Positions 32,187 to 40,680 of a stretch of 64,000 bases of DNA are shown piece by piece. Under the pieces are notes generated by a model, which was given only the letters and a program-made list of their open reading frames with translations, ran no database searches and was not told where the DNA came from. A program made the translations under genes and the position numbers. Source of the DNA: Ideonella oryzae (GTDB lineage Bacteria; Pseudomonadota; Gammaproteobacteria; Burkholderiales; Burkholderiaceae_C). Each line of letters starts with the position of its first letter. The stretch's first letter is position 1. The stretch covers positions 124,001 to 188,000 of the forward strand of contig NZ_JAMXMC010000010.1 in assembly GCF_024055665.1 (NCBI RefSeq), given 5' to 3'.

Positions 32187-33383
32187 TCAGGGCATGCCGG
32201 CGTCGAACCAGCGGCCCAGCAGGGCCCGCTCATCGTCGGTGATCTGGGTCGCGTTGTTCAACGGCATGGCCTTGAGCACCACCGCCTGCTGGTGCAGGGC
32301 CATGGCGTTCTGGCGGATCAGCTCGGGCCGGTCCAGCTCGATGCCCTTGTTCTGCACCTGCGCGTTGTGGCAGAGCACGCAGCGCTGCTGGACCAACGCC
32401 TGCACCTGGGCGAAGGTGGGCACGGGCGCCGCGGCCATCGCCGGCTTGGGTGCCGGCGCCAGGGCCAGCACCACCGCGATGATCATCGCCACCCCGGCGA
32501 GGGCATAAGCCCAGGGGGCTCGCTGGCCGGCCAGCTTGGCCTTGTGGCGTGCCACGAAGAACTGGCGGATCGACGCGCCCGCGCCCATCATCACGACCAG
32601 CACCGCCCAGTTGTGCGGCGCCTCGTACAGCCAGCCGTAGTGGTTGGACAGCATGGCGATGAGCACCGGCAGCGTGAAGTAGGTGTTGTGCACGCTGCGC
32701 TGCTTGCCGCGCTGGCCATACACCGGGTCCACCGGCAGGCCGGCCTTGAGCTGGGCCACCACCTTGCGCTGGCCGGGAATGATCCAGTGCGCCACGTTGG
32801 CGCTCATGGCGGTGGCCATCATCGCGCCCACCAGCAGGAAGGCGGCGCGCCCGGCGAAGAGCTGGGTGGCCAGCCAGGCCGCGAACACCACGACCGCGGC
32901 CACCAGGAGGCCCACGATCAGGTCGCCATGGCGCAGGCGCCCCAACAGGTGGCAGATCACGTCGTAGACCAGCCAGAACACGGCCAGAAAGCCCAGCGCC
33001 GCGGCCACCGCCCAGCCCGGCGAGGACCAGGCATGCACCCGCGGATCGATCAGGAAGGTGCGGGCCTGGAACAGGTAGAGCACGGTGAACAGGCCGAAAC
33101 CGGTCAGCCAGGTGCTGTAGCTTTCCCAGAAGAACCAGTGCAGCTTCTCGGGCAGCGTCTTGGGCGCCACGGTGTACTTCTGCGGGTTGTAGAAACCCCC
33201 GCCGTGCACGGCCCACAGTTCGCCGCCCACACCCTTGTCCTTCAGGAGCGGGTCGGTCGGCGGCTCCAGGCTGCTGTCCAGGAAGACGAAGTAGAAGGAC
33301 GAGCCGATCCAGGCGATGGCCACGATCACATGGGCCCAGCGCAGCAGCAGGTTGGCCCAGTCCAGCAGGTAGGTGGTGTCCAT
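32187..33383 (-). CDS. puuD: Urate hydroxylase with C-terminal cytochrome c domain
   Basis: Membrane-bound urate oxidase of the PuuD type that converts urate to 5-hydroxyisourate and passes electrons to the respiratory chain. It is 398 aa: N-terminal membrane domain with about eight helices (RWAHVIVAIAWIGSSFYFVF; ATAMSANVAHWIIPGQRK), then a cytochrome c domain with the haem motif CVLCH at residues 335-339 and a likely Met ligand in VLKAMPLNNATQ. It lies 3 bp after uraH on the same strand, so enzyme and product hydrolase are co-transcribed. It receives urate from XdhAB. Confidence 0.95.
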   Translation of the reverse strand: MDTTYLLDWANLLLRWAHVIVAIAWIGSSFYFVFLDSSLEPPTDPLLKDKGVGGELWAVHGGGFYNPQKYTVAPKTLPEKLHWFFWESYSTWLTGFGLFTVLYLFQARTFLIDPRVHAWSSPGWAVAAALGFLAVFWLVYDVICHLLGRLRHGDLIVGLLVAAVVVFAAWLATQLFAGRAAFLLVGAMMATAMSANVAHWIIPGQRKVVAQLKAGLPVDPVYGQRGKQRSVHNTYFTLPVLIAMLSNHYGWLYEAPHNWAVLVVMMGAGASIRQFFVARHKAKLAGQRAPWAYALAGVAMIIAVVLALAPAPKPAMAAAPVPTFAQVQALVQQRCVLCHNAQVQNKGIELDRPELIRQNAMALHQQAVVLKAMPLNNATQITDDERALLGRWFDAGMP

Positions 33384-33386
33384 CGC

Positions 33387-33743
33387 TCAGCTGCCCCGGT
33401 AGGTCGAGTAGGCCCAGGGGCTGGCCAGCAGCGGCACGTGGTAGTGGGCCGCGGCATCCGCAATGCCGAAGTCCAGCGGCACGGCGTCCAGGAAGGGCGG
33501 CTCGGGCAGGTCCACCCCGGCCGCGCGGAAGTAGGCTGCCACCTCGAACACCAGGCGGTAGCGCCCGGGCTGGAAGGCCTCTGCCTTCAGCAGCGGCCCG
33601 TCGGCGCGCCCGTCGTGATTGAGCACCAGTTCGCGAATCAGTTCGGGCTCGCCGGCCGGGGGCAGGCGGTAGAGGCGGACGGCCATGCCGGCGGCGGGGC
33701 CGCCGCGCATCGTGTCCAGCACGTGGGTCGTGAGTTGTCCCAT
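33387..33743 (-). CDS. uraH: 5-hydroxyisourate hydrolase (transthyretin-like)
   Basis: A 118-aa transthyretin-related protein hydrolysing 5-hydroxyisourate to OHCU. Active-site His in LTTHVLDTMRGGPA near the N-terminus, Arg in the mid-domain and the C-terminal family signature YSTYRGS are all present. ATG 33743 gives the normal HIUase N-terminus; the open frame continues upstream to 33818 through the operator. First gene of the minus-strand puuD unit and divergent from the GntR-type gene, whose palindromic site lies 34 bp upstream. Confidence 0.95.
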   Translation of the reverse strand: MGQLTTHVLDTMRGGPAAGMAVRLYRLPPAGEPELIRELVLNHDGRADGPLLKAEAFQPGRYRLVFEVAAYFRAAGVDLPEPPFLDAVPLDFGIADAAAHYHVPLLASPWAYSTYRGS

Positions 33744-33759
33744 GGGGTGCAGAAAGTGG

Positions 33760-33790
33760 TTGAAACCTGTGAACTGAAGTGTATACACTT
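33760..33790 (+). promoter_or_regulatory. Promoter overlapped by a perfect palindromic operator (GntR type)
   Basis: TTGAAA (33760-33765), a 16-bp spacer and TATACA (33782-33787) make a good sigma-70 promoter for the plus-strand gntR-puuE operon. A perfect 14-bp palindrome AAGTGTATACACTT (33777-33790) covers its -10 box, and a further half-site ATACAC follows at 33795-33800. Repressor bound here would block this promoter and, from the same spot, the divergent uraH promoter. Autoregulation by the GntR protein is inferred. Confidence 0.7.
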
Positions 33791-33832
33791 TCGAATACAC
33801 CGCAAGACATCCCCACAAGCTCCTTGCCCGAC

Positions 33833-34588
33833 ATGGCCCGCCGCCCCGATCCCGAGACGCTCGCCCACCCCGCCGATGCCGGGGTGGAAGTGGGCCTGGG
33901 CGTCCCGGCCGCCCCTTACGAGCGCACCACCACCGACAAGATCGTCGCCTCGGTCACCGCCGCCATCGTCGAGCGCCGGCTGATGCCCGGCACCAAGCTG
34001 GTCGAGCAGCAGATCGCCAACATCTTCAAGGTCTCGCGCACCGTGGTGCGCCAGGCCCTCAACCAGCTCTCGCGCGACAAGCTGGTCACGCTGGAACCCG
34101 CCCGCGGCGCCTTTGTGCGCGAGCCCAGCGTCGAGGAGGCCCGCCAGGTCTACGAAGTGCGCACGCTGCTGGAAGGCGCGATGCTGCGCGAGCTGGCCGA
34201 CCGCATCACCGAGGCCCAGATCGCCCGCCTGCGCCAGCACCTGGCCGACGAGGCCGCCGCCATCGCCCGCACCGACGTGAGCGGACGCACCCGCCTGCTG
34301 TCCGACTTCCACAGCCTGCTGGCCGGCATGCTGGGCAACGAGGTGCTGGCCGAGATGCTCTCGGACCTGCTCTCGCGCTGCTCGCTGATTGCCCTGATGT
34401 TCCAGAGCTCCCACTCGGCCGAGGAATCCTCCGGCGAGCATGTGGCCATCGTCGAGGCCCTGGCCCGGCGCGACGGTGAGGCCGCCGTGGCCCTGCTGCG
34501 CGAGCACCTGGGCAATGTGGAGCGCAACCTGCGCCTGAACCCGCGCGTGGCCGACCTGGCCACCGCCCTGCAACCCGACACCCCGTGA
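33833..34588 (+). CDS. GntR family (FadR/FCD subgroup) regulator of ureide catabolism
   Basis: A 251-aa regulator with an N-terminal winged helix (TTTDKIVASVTAAIVERRLM, IFKVSRTVVRQALNQLSRDK) and a C-terminal all-helical FCD domain that holds a metal-bound ligand site (VRTLLEGAMLRELADRI, DFHSLLAGMLGN, GEHVAIVEALARRD). It heads an operon with puuE and is divergent from uraH-puuD, so it most likely senses a purine or ureide intermediate. ATG 33833 is preferred to an in-frame GTG at 33779 because the predicted transcription start (about 33794) lies between them. Confidence 0.92.
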   Translation: MARRPDPETLAHPADAGVEVGLGVPAAPYERTTTDKIVASVTAAIVERRLMPGTKLVEQQIANIFKVSRTVVRQALNQLSRDKLVTLEPARGAFVREPSVEEARQVYEVRTLLEGAMLRELADRITEAQIARLRQHLADEAAAIARTDVSGRTRLLSDFHSLLAGMLGNEVLAEMLSDLLSRCSLIALMFQSSHSAEESSGEHVAIVEALARRDGEAAVALLREHLGNVERNLRLNPRVADLATALQPDTP

Positions 34589-34606
34589 ATGCCCGGTGAA
34601 CACACC

Positions 34607-35578
34607 ATGAGCACGACGCCCCGCTACCCCCGCGACCTGATCGGCTACGGCCGCAACCCACCCCACGCCCGCTGGCCCGGCAACGCCCGGGTGGCCGTGC
34701 AGTTCGTGCTGAACTACGAGGAAGGCGGCGAGAACGCGGTGCTGCACGGCGACGCCGGCAGCGAGCAGTTCCTCTCGGAGATGTTCAACCCCGCCGCCTA
34801 CCCGGCCCGCCACCTGTCGATGGAGGGCATCTACGAGTACGGCTCGCGGGTGGGGGTGTGGCGCATCCTGCGCGAGTTCGAGCGCCGCGGCCTGCCGCTG
34901 ACCGTCTTCGGCGTCTCGATGGCGCTGGAGCGTCACCCCGAGCTGACCCAGGCCTTTGTTGAGCTGGGCCACGAGATCGCCTGCCACGGCTGGCGCTGGA
35001 TCCACTACCAGAACCTGCCGGAAGAGGTGGAGCGCGAGCACATGGCCCGCGGCATGGAGATCCTGCAGAAGCTCACTGGCGAACGACCCCTGGGCTGGTA
35101 CACCGGCCGCGACAGCCCCAACACCCGCCGCCTGGTGGCCGATTTCGGCGGCTTCGCCTACGACAGCGACTACTACGGCGACGACCTGCCCTTCTGGCTG
35201 CAGGTGAAGAAGAGCGATGGCAGCCTGGCGCCGCACCTGGTGGTGCCCTACACGCTGGACACCAACGACATGCGCTTCTCGCTGCCGCAGGGCTTCAGCC
35301 ACGGCGACGAATTCTTCGAGTACCTGCGCGACGCCTTCGACGTGCACTACGCCGAAGGCGATCGTGATCCGGCCGAGGGCGGCGGCGGCCCCAGCATGCT
35401 GAGCATCGGCATGCACTGCCGGCTGCTGGGCCGCCCGGGCCGCTTCAAGGCCCTGCAGCGCTTTCTGGACCATGTGCAGAGCCACAGCCGGGTCTGGGTG
35501 ACGCGGCGCATCGACATCGCCCAGCACTGGCGGGCCACCCATCCCTTCGATGCCGCCACCGCCTTTGTCTGGGAGTGA
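34607..35578 (+). CDS. puuE: Allantoinase of the polysaccharide-deacetylase family
   Basis: A 323-aa metal-independent allantoinase that opens allantoin to allantoate. Unlike AllB amidohydrolases it has the NodB/polysaccharide deacetylase fold. Typical blocks are YPRDLIGYGRNPPHARWPG at the start, LNYEEGGENAVLHGD, ELGHEIACHGWRWIHYQ and GWYTGRDSPNTRRLV. ATG 34607 matches the family start; ATG 34589, which overlaps the gntR stop region, is in frame and would add six residues. It stands between the regulator and the uraD-allC fusion, completing the path from urate to allantoate. Confidence 0.94.
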   Translation: MSTTPRYPRDLIGYGRNPPHARWPGNARVAVQFVLNYEEGGENAVLHGDAGSEQFLSEMFNPAAYPARHLSMEGIYEYGSRVGVWRILREFERRGLPLTVFGVSMALERHPELTQAFVELGHEIACHGWRWIHYQNLPEEVEREHMARGMEILQKLTGERPLGWYTGRDSPNTRRLVADFGGFAYDSDYYGDDLPFWLQVKKSDGSLAPHLVVPYTLDTNDMRFSLPQGFSHGDEFFEYLRDAFDVHYAEGDRDPAEGGGGPSMLSIGMHCRLLGRPGRFKALQRFLDHVQSHSRVWVTRRIDIAQHWRATHPFDAATAFVWE

Positions 35579-35582
35579 CGCC

Positions 35583-37379
35583 ATGCCCGCCGCGCTGACG
35601 CTGGACCTGCTCAACCGGGCCGACCACGACACCTTCTGCCGCCTGCTGGCCGGGGTCTACGAACACTCGCCCTGGATCGCCGAGGGCGCCTGGACCCGCC
35701 GGCCCTCGGACGGCTTCACCACGCTGGCCCAGCTCAAGCGCACGCTGGTGGAGGTGGTGCGCGCCGCGCCCGAAGCCGCGCAGCTGGACCTGATCCGCGC
35801 CCACCCGGAACTGGCGGGCAAGGCCATGGTGGCCAAGACGTTGACCGCCGAATCCACCGGCGAACAGCGCAGCGCCGGCCTGACCGACTGCAGCCCCGAA
35901 GAGTTCGCCCGCCTGCAGCAGCTCAACGCCGACTACAACGCCCGCTTCGGCTGGCCCTTCATCCTGGCCGTCAAGGGCCCGCGCGGCGCCGGCCTCACCC
36001 GCCAACAGATCATCGACACCTTCGCCCGGCGTCTGTCGGGCACGAAGGAGTTCGAGTTCGCCGAGTGCCTGCGCAACATCCACCGCATCGCCGAGATCCG
36101 CCTGAACGAGAAGTTCGGCGCCGAGCCGGTGCTGGGCAACCAGGTCTGGGACTGGGCCGAAGCCCTGGCCGCGCACAGCGAGCCGGGCTTTGCCGAGCGC
36201 GGCGAGCTCACCGTCACCTACCTCACGCCAGCCCACCAGGCCTGTGCCACCCAGCTGCTGCAGTGGATGCGCGAGGCCGGCTTCGACGAGGTCCAGCGGG
36301 ACGCGGTGGGCAATGTGGTGGGCGTCTACCACGGCGGCGACCGCCATGCCCCGCGCCTGCTGACCGGCAGCCACTACGATACGGTGCGCAACGGCGGCAA
36401 GTACGACGGCCGGCTGGGCATCCTGGTCACGCTGGCCGCTGTGCGCGAGTTGCACCGCCAGGGCCGACGCCTGCCCTTCGGCATCGAGCTGGTGGCCTTT
36501 GCCGAGGAGGAAGGCCAGCGCTACAAGGCCACCTTCCTGGGCTCGGGTGCGCTGGTCGGCCAGTTCGACCCGGCCTGGCTGGACCAGACCGACGCCCAGG
36601 GCATCGCCATGCGCGAGGCCATGCGGGCCGCCGACCTGCCCGCCACGCTGGACGCCATCGCCGGCCTGCGCCGCAGCGCGGCCGACTACCGGGGCTATGT
36701 GGAAGTGCACATCGAGCAGGGCCCGGTGCTGGACGACCTGGATCTGCCGCTGGGCGTTGTCACCTCGATCAACGGCAGCGCGCGCTACCGCGGCCGCTAC
36801 ACCGGCGTGGCCAGCCATGCCGGCACCACGCCGATGAACCGCCGGCGCGACGCCGCCACCGCGGCGGCCGAGCTGGCCCTGTTCGCCGAGGCCCGCGCCT
36901 CGGCCGACGAGGGCTCGGTGGCCACGGTGGGCATGCTGGAGGTGCCCCAGGGCTCGATCAATGTGGTGCCCGGCGCCTGCGAGTTCAGCCTGGACCTGCG
37001 CGCACCCACCAACGCCCAGCGCGACGCCATGGTGCTGGACGTGCGCCGCCAGGCCCAGCGCATCGCCGAACGCCGCCGGGTGCAGCTGCAGCTCGAGGAG
37101 GTGATGGTGGCCTCGGCGGCCCCGTCCGACCCGGCCTGGCAGCGCCGCTGGGAGGCCGCGGTGCGGGCCCAGGGTCTGTCCGTCTTCCACCTGCCCAGCG
37201 GCGCCGGCCATGACGCGATGAAGCTGCATGAGCTGCTGCCGCAGGCCATGCTCTTCGTGCGCGGCGGCAACGCCGGCATCAGCCACAACCCGCTCGAATC
37301 CGTCAGCAACGACGACTGCGAACTGGCGGTGCATGCACTGCTGCACCTGCTGGATCACCTCGCCCCGGAAACCCCATGA
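35583..37379 (+). CDS. Bifunctional OHCU decarboxylase / allantoate amidohydrolase (UraD-AllC fusion)
   Basis: A 598-aa fusion of two enzymes that act before and after PuuE. Residues about 1-170 are UraD (OHCU decarboxylase giving S-allantoin): catalytic His in VYEHSPWIAEGAW, IRAHPELAGKAM and STGEQRSAGLTD. Residues about 180-598 are an M20 allantoate amidohydrolase: metal ligands in LTGSHYDTVRNGGKYDGRLG, AFAEEEGQRYKATFLGSG and VEVHIEQGPVLDD, and dimerisation loop GVASHAGTTPMNRRRDA. No stop or frameshift separates them. It begins 4 bp after puuE and its stop overlaps the next start (ATGA). Fusion places both products in one polypeptide, perhaps for fixed stoichiometry. Confidence 0.95.
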   Translation: MPAALTLDLLNRADHDTFCRLLAGVYEHSPWIAEGAWTRRPSDGFTTLAQLKRTLVEVVRAAPEAAQLDLIRAHPELAGKAMVAKTLTAESTGEQRSAGLTDCSPEEFARLQQLNADYNARFGWPFILAVKGPRGAGLTRQQIIDTFARRLSGTKEFEFAECLRNIHRIAEIRLNEKFGAEPVLGNQVWDWAEALAAHSEPGFAERGELTVTYLTPAHQACATQLLQWMREAGFDEVQRDAVGNVVGVYHGGDRHAPRLLTGSHYDTVRNGGKYDGRLGILVTLAAVRELHRQGRRLPFGIELVAFAEEEGQRYKATFLGSGALVGQFDPAWLDQTDAQGIAMREAMRAADLPATLDAIAGLRRSAADYRGYVEVHIEQGPVLDDLDLPLGVVTSINGSARYRGRYTGVASHAGTTPMNRRRDAATAAAELALFAEARASADEGSVATVGMLEVPQGSINVVPGACEFSLDLRAPTNAQRDAMVLDVRRQAQRIAERRRVQLQLEEVMVASAAPSDPAWQRRWEAAVRAQGLSVFHLPSGAGHDAMKLHELLPQAMLFVRGGNAGISHNPLESVSNDDCELAVHALLHLLDHLAPETP

Positions 37380-38638
37380 GCCTGCCCACCGACCACCCGA
37401 CCTACCTGGCCCTGGACGCCTGGATCGACGCCCACTTCGACGAAGAGGTGCGCACCCTGCAGGCCCTGGTGCAGGTGCCCACCGACACGCCCCCGGGCAA
37501 CAACGCCCCCCACGCCGAGCGCACCGCCGAGCTGCTCACCGGCATGGGCCTGCCGGTCAGCCGCCACCCGGTGCCGGCCGCCGACGTGCAGGCCTATGGC
37601 CTGCAGAGCATCACCAACCTGATCGTGCGCCGCGCCTACGGTGAGGGCGGCCCCACCGTAGCCTTGAACGCCCACGGCGACGTGGTGCCCCCGGGCGAGG
37701 GCTGGACCCACGACCCCTATGGCGGCGAGGTGGTGTCCGATGCGACGGGCGGCCAGCTCTACGGCCGCGCCTCGGCGGTCAGCAAGAGCGACTTCGCGAC
37801 CTACATCTACGCACTGCGCGCGCTGGAAGCCGTGGCCCGGCCGCAGCGCGGCGCCATCGAGCTGCACTTCACCTACGACGAGGAGTTCGGCGGCGAACTC
37901 GGCCCGGGCTGGCTGCTGGCCCAGGGCCTGACCCGGCCCGACCTGCTGATCGCCGCGGGCTTCAGCTACCAGGTGGTGACCGCCCACAACGGCTGCCTGC
38001 AGCTGGAGGTGACGCTGCATGGCACGGCCTCGCACGCGGCCTACCCGGAGACCGGCGTGGACGCGCTGCAGGCCGCCAACCGGCTGCTGACCGCGCTGTA
38101 TGCCCACAACGAGGTGCTGCGCGGTCGCCGCTCCAGCGTGGCCGGCATCACCCACCCCTACCTGAACGTGGGCCGCATCGAGGGCGGCAGCAACACCAAT
38201 GTGGTGCCCGGCAAGGTGGTCCTCAAGCTGGACCGCCGCATGATCCCCGAGGAGGACGCGGCGGCGGTGGAGGCCGAGGTGCGCGCCCTGATCGAAGAGA
38301 CCATCGCGGCCTGCCCCGGCATCCGCCTGGAGATCAAGCGCCTGTTGCTGGCCCATTCGCTCAAGCCCCTGCCCGGCCATGAAAAGCTGGTGGCGCCGAT
38401 TCAGCGTCACGGCGAAGCGGTGTTCGGCGAGCCCATCCCCACCTCGGGCACGCCGCTGTACACCGACGTGCGCCTGTATGGGGCCCAGGGTATCCCGGCG
38501 GTCATCTACGGGGCTGGCCCGCGCACCGTGCTGGAGTCCAACGCCAAGCGGGCCGACGAGCACCTGGCCCTGGCCGACCTGAAGCGCGCCACGCGTGTGG
38601 TGGCCCGCGCGCTGCACGACCTGCTGCAGCCGGACTGA
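37376..38638 (+). CDS. M20-family metallohydrolase (ArgE/DapE-like) of the ureide operon
   Basis: A 420-aa zinc hydrolase. The catalytic M20 residues are visible: His and Asp in LNAHGDVVPPGEGW, Asp in ASAVSKSDFATYIYAL, paired Glu in TYDEEFGGELGPGW and a late His in SNAKRADEHLAL. The dimerisation lid is LHGTASHAAYPETGVDALQA. It starts inside the stop of the uraD-allC gene, so it is translationally coupled to it. The reaction is not known: a ureidoglycolate, carbamoyl or N-acyl amino acid substrate would fit the neighbourhood, but acetylornithine-type substrates are also possible. Confidence 0.88.
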   Translation: MSLPTDHPTYLALDAWIDAHFDEEVRTLQALVQVPTDTPPGNNAPHAERTAELLTGMGLPVSRHPVPAADVQAYGLQSITNLIVRRAYGEGGPTVALNAHGDVVPPGEGWTHDPYGGEVVSDATGGQLYGRASAVSKSDFATYIYALRALEAVARPQRGAIELHFTYDEEFGGELGPGWLLAQGLTRPDLLIAAGFSYQVVTAHNGCLQLEVTLHGTASHAAYPETGVDALQAANRLLTALYAHNEVLRGRRSSVAGITHPYLNVGRIEGGSNTNVVPGKVVLKLDRRMIPEEDAAAVEAEVRALIEETIAACPGIRLEIKRLLLAHSLKPLPGHEKLVAPIQRHGEAVFGEPIPTSGTPLYTDVRLYGAQGIPAVIYGAGPRTVLESNAKRADEHLALADLKRATRVVARALHDLLQPD

Positions 38639-38671
38639 GGGCCCTCGGACACGGCCTGCACCGCCCCGATT

Positions 38672-38687
38672 TCGCACGCTTCTTGCA
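38672..38687 (+). promoter_or_regulatory. Candidate sigma-54 promoter for the NMT1-type ABC operon
   Basis: TCGCACG-CTTC-TTGCA matches the -24/-12 consensus TGGCACG-N4-TTGCA at 11 of 12 fixed bases with correct spacing. The single mismatch falls in the first G of the -25/-24 pair, which is usually invariant, so strength is uncertain. A start near 38698 would leave about 36 nt before the ATG of the binding-protein gene. It suits nitrogen-regulated uptake. No activator site was identified upstream. Confidence 0.5.
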
Positions 38688-38733
38688 ACACCCTTCTCAT
38701 CCCCGAACCTGCCTTCTCTTCCCCGGAGCCCCC

Positions 38734-39783
38734 ATGCGCCTGAATGCCCTTGCCTCCCTTTCCCGCCTGAGCCGCCGCAGCCTGCTGGGCCTGGCAGCCG
38801 CGCTGACGCTGCCCACCCTGGCGCAGGCGCAGACCACGCCGATCAAGTTCCAGCTGGACTGGCGCTTCGAAGGCCCCAGCGCCTTCTTCCTGGTGCCGGC
38901 CGCCAAGGGCTATTTCAAGGCCGAGAAGCTGGACGTCACCATCGACGCGGGCAACGGCTCGGGCAATGCGGTCAACCGTGTGGCCTCGGGCGCCTATGAC
39001 ATGGGCTTTGCCGACCTGGCCGCGCTGATGGAGTTCCAGGCCAACAACCCCACCGCGCCGAACAAGCCGGTGGCGGTGATGATGGTCTACAACAACACGC
39101 CCGCGGCGGTGTTCGCGCTCAAGAAGAGCGGCATCAAGACCCCGGCCGACCTGAGCGGCAAGAAGCTGGGCGCGCCGGTGTTCGACGCCGGCCGCCGCGC
39201 CTTCCCGATCTTCCAGAAGGCCAACAACGTGGGCAAGGTGGAATGGGTCAGCATGGACCCGACGCTGCGCGAGACCATGCTGGCCAAGGGCGACCTGGAC
39301 GCCATCACCGGCTTCTACTTCACCTCGCTGCTGAACCTGGAAGCCCGCGGCGTGAAGGCCAGCGATGTGACCGTCATGCCCTTCCCGCAGTTCGGCGTGA
39401 AGCTCTACGGCAACGCCATCATCGTCGGCGAGGAGTTCCTGAAGAAGCACCCGGAAGAGGTCAAGGCCTTCCTGCGGGCCTTCAGCAAGGGTGCCAAGGA
39501 CGTGATCGCCGACCCCAAGGGCGCCATCGCCAGCGTGAAGGCCCGCGACGGCATCATCAATGCCGAGCTGGAGGAGCGCCGGCTGAAGCTGGCCATCGAA
39601 AGCTCGGTGGTCACGCCCGACGCCAAGGCCGAGGGCTTCGGCGACCTGAGCAAGCCGCGCCTGGCCCTGATGGCCAGCCAGGTGGCCGACGCCTTCCAGA
39701 CCAAGAGCCGCATCAACCCGGATGCGGTGTGGAACGGCAACTACCTGCCCTCGGCTGCCGAGCGCGCCATCTTCAAGAAGTAA
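38734..39783 (+). CDS. NMT1/THI5-like ABC transporter substrate-binding protein
   Basis: A 349-aa periplasmic binding protein of the nitrate/taurine/pyrimidine (NitT/TauT) group. The Tat-like signal region holds two arginines before a hydrophobic stretch (RLSRRSLLGLAAALTLPTLA) and should be cut after AQA. The mature start TPIKFQLDWRFEGPSAFFLV is the NMT1 pattern, with FFLVPAAKGYFKAEKLDV following. ATG 38734 is chosen for the signal peptide. It is encoded with its ATPase and permease; the ligand may be a nitrogen heterocycle because a base deaminase gene follows. Confidence 0.92.
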   Translation: MRLNALASLSRLSRRSLLGLAAALTLPTLAQAQTTPIKFQLDWRFEGPSAFFLVPAAKGYFKAEKLDVTIDAGNGSGNAVNRVASGAYDMGFADLAALMEFQANNPTAPNKPVAVMMVYNNTPAAVFALKKSGIKTPADLSGKKLGAPVFDAGRRAFPIFQKANNVGKVEWVSMDPTLRETMLAKGDLDAITGFYFTSLLNLEARGVKASDVTVMPFPQFGVKLYGNAIIVGEEFLKKHPEEVKAFLRAFSKGAKDVIADPKGAIASVKARDGIINAELEERRLKLAIESSVVTPDAKAEGFGDLSKPRLALMASQVADAFQTKSRINPDAVWNGNYLPSAAERAIFKK

Positions 39784-39870
39784 GACCCGCCGCATCGCGC
39801 TGCATGCCTGCCCCGGCACGGGGTGGGCAGCCGCCGGTGTGCCCCGCACGACCCCACGGGAGTCCCGCAC

Positions 39871-40680
39871 ATGAGCTTTGTCGACTTTCGCAACGTCTGG
39901 CTCGCCTACAACGACGAGCTGCTGGCCCAGGGCCAGTTCGCGGTGGAGGACATCAACCTGCAGGTCGAGGAAGGCGAGTTCATCGCCATCGTCGGGCCTT
40001 CGGGTTGTGGCAAGTCCACCTTCATGAAGCTGGCCACCGGCCTGAAGCGGCCCAGCAAAGGCACGGTGGAGATCGGCGGCCGCGAGGTGGACGGCCCGCT
40101 GAAGATCACCGGCATGGCCTTTCAGGCCCCCAGCCTGCTGCCATGGCGCACCACGGTGCAGAACGTGATGCTGCCGCTGGAGATCGTCGAGCCCTACCGC
40201 TCCAGCTTCAAGCAGAAGAAGGCCGAGTACGAGGCCAAGGCCCGCGCCCTGCTGCAGAGCGTGGGCCTGGGCGGCTACGAGGGCAAGTTCCCCTGGCAGC
40301 TTTCGGGCGGCATGCAGCAGCGCGCCAGCATCTGCCGCGCGCTGATCCACGAACCCAAGATGCTGCTGCTCGACGAGCCCTTCGGCGCGCTGGACGCCTT
40401 CACCCGCGAGGAGCTGTGGTGCGCGCTGCGCGACCTGCAGGCCGCGCAGAAGTTCAACGTCATCCTGGTGACGCACGACCTGCGCGAGAGCGTCTTCCTG
40501 GCCGACACCGTCTACGTGATGAGCAAGAGCCCGGGCCGCTTCGTGGTGCGCCGCGAGATCGACCTGCCCCGTCCGCGCGACCTGGAGGTGACCTACACCC
40601 CGGCCTTCTCGGACATCGTGCATGAACTGCGTGGCCACATCGGCGCCATGCGCAAGACCGGCATGGAGGTGGCTCAATGA
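39871..40680 (+). CDS. ABC transporter ATPase (NitT/TauT type)
   Basis: A 269-aa single-domain ATPase. Walker A is GPSGCGKSTF, the Q-loop is in GMAFQAPSLLPW, the signature is LSGGMQQRASI, Walker B is MLLLDEPFGALD and the switch His is in VTHDLRESVFL. The start ATG 39871 gives the normal N-terminus; an in-frame start at 39823 would add 16 residues without homology. Its stop overlaps the permease start (ATGA at 40677-40680). It powers the importer with the product of 38734-39783. Confidence 0.95.
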   Translation: MSFVDFRNVWLAYNDELLAQGQFAVEDINLQVEEGEFIAIVGPSGCGKSTFMKLATGLKRPSKGTVEIGGREVDGPLKITGMAFQAPSLLPWRTTVQNVMLPLEIVEPYRSSFKQKKAEYEAKARALLQSVGLGGYEGKFPWQLSGGMQQRASICRALIHEPKMLLLDEPFGALDAFTREELWCALRDLQAAQKFNVILVTHDLRESVFLADTVYVMSKSPGRFVVRREIDLPRPRDLEVTYTPAFSDIVHELRGHIGAMRKTGMEVAQ

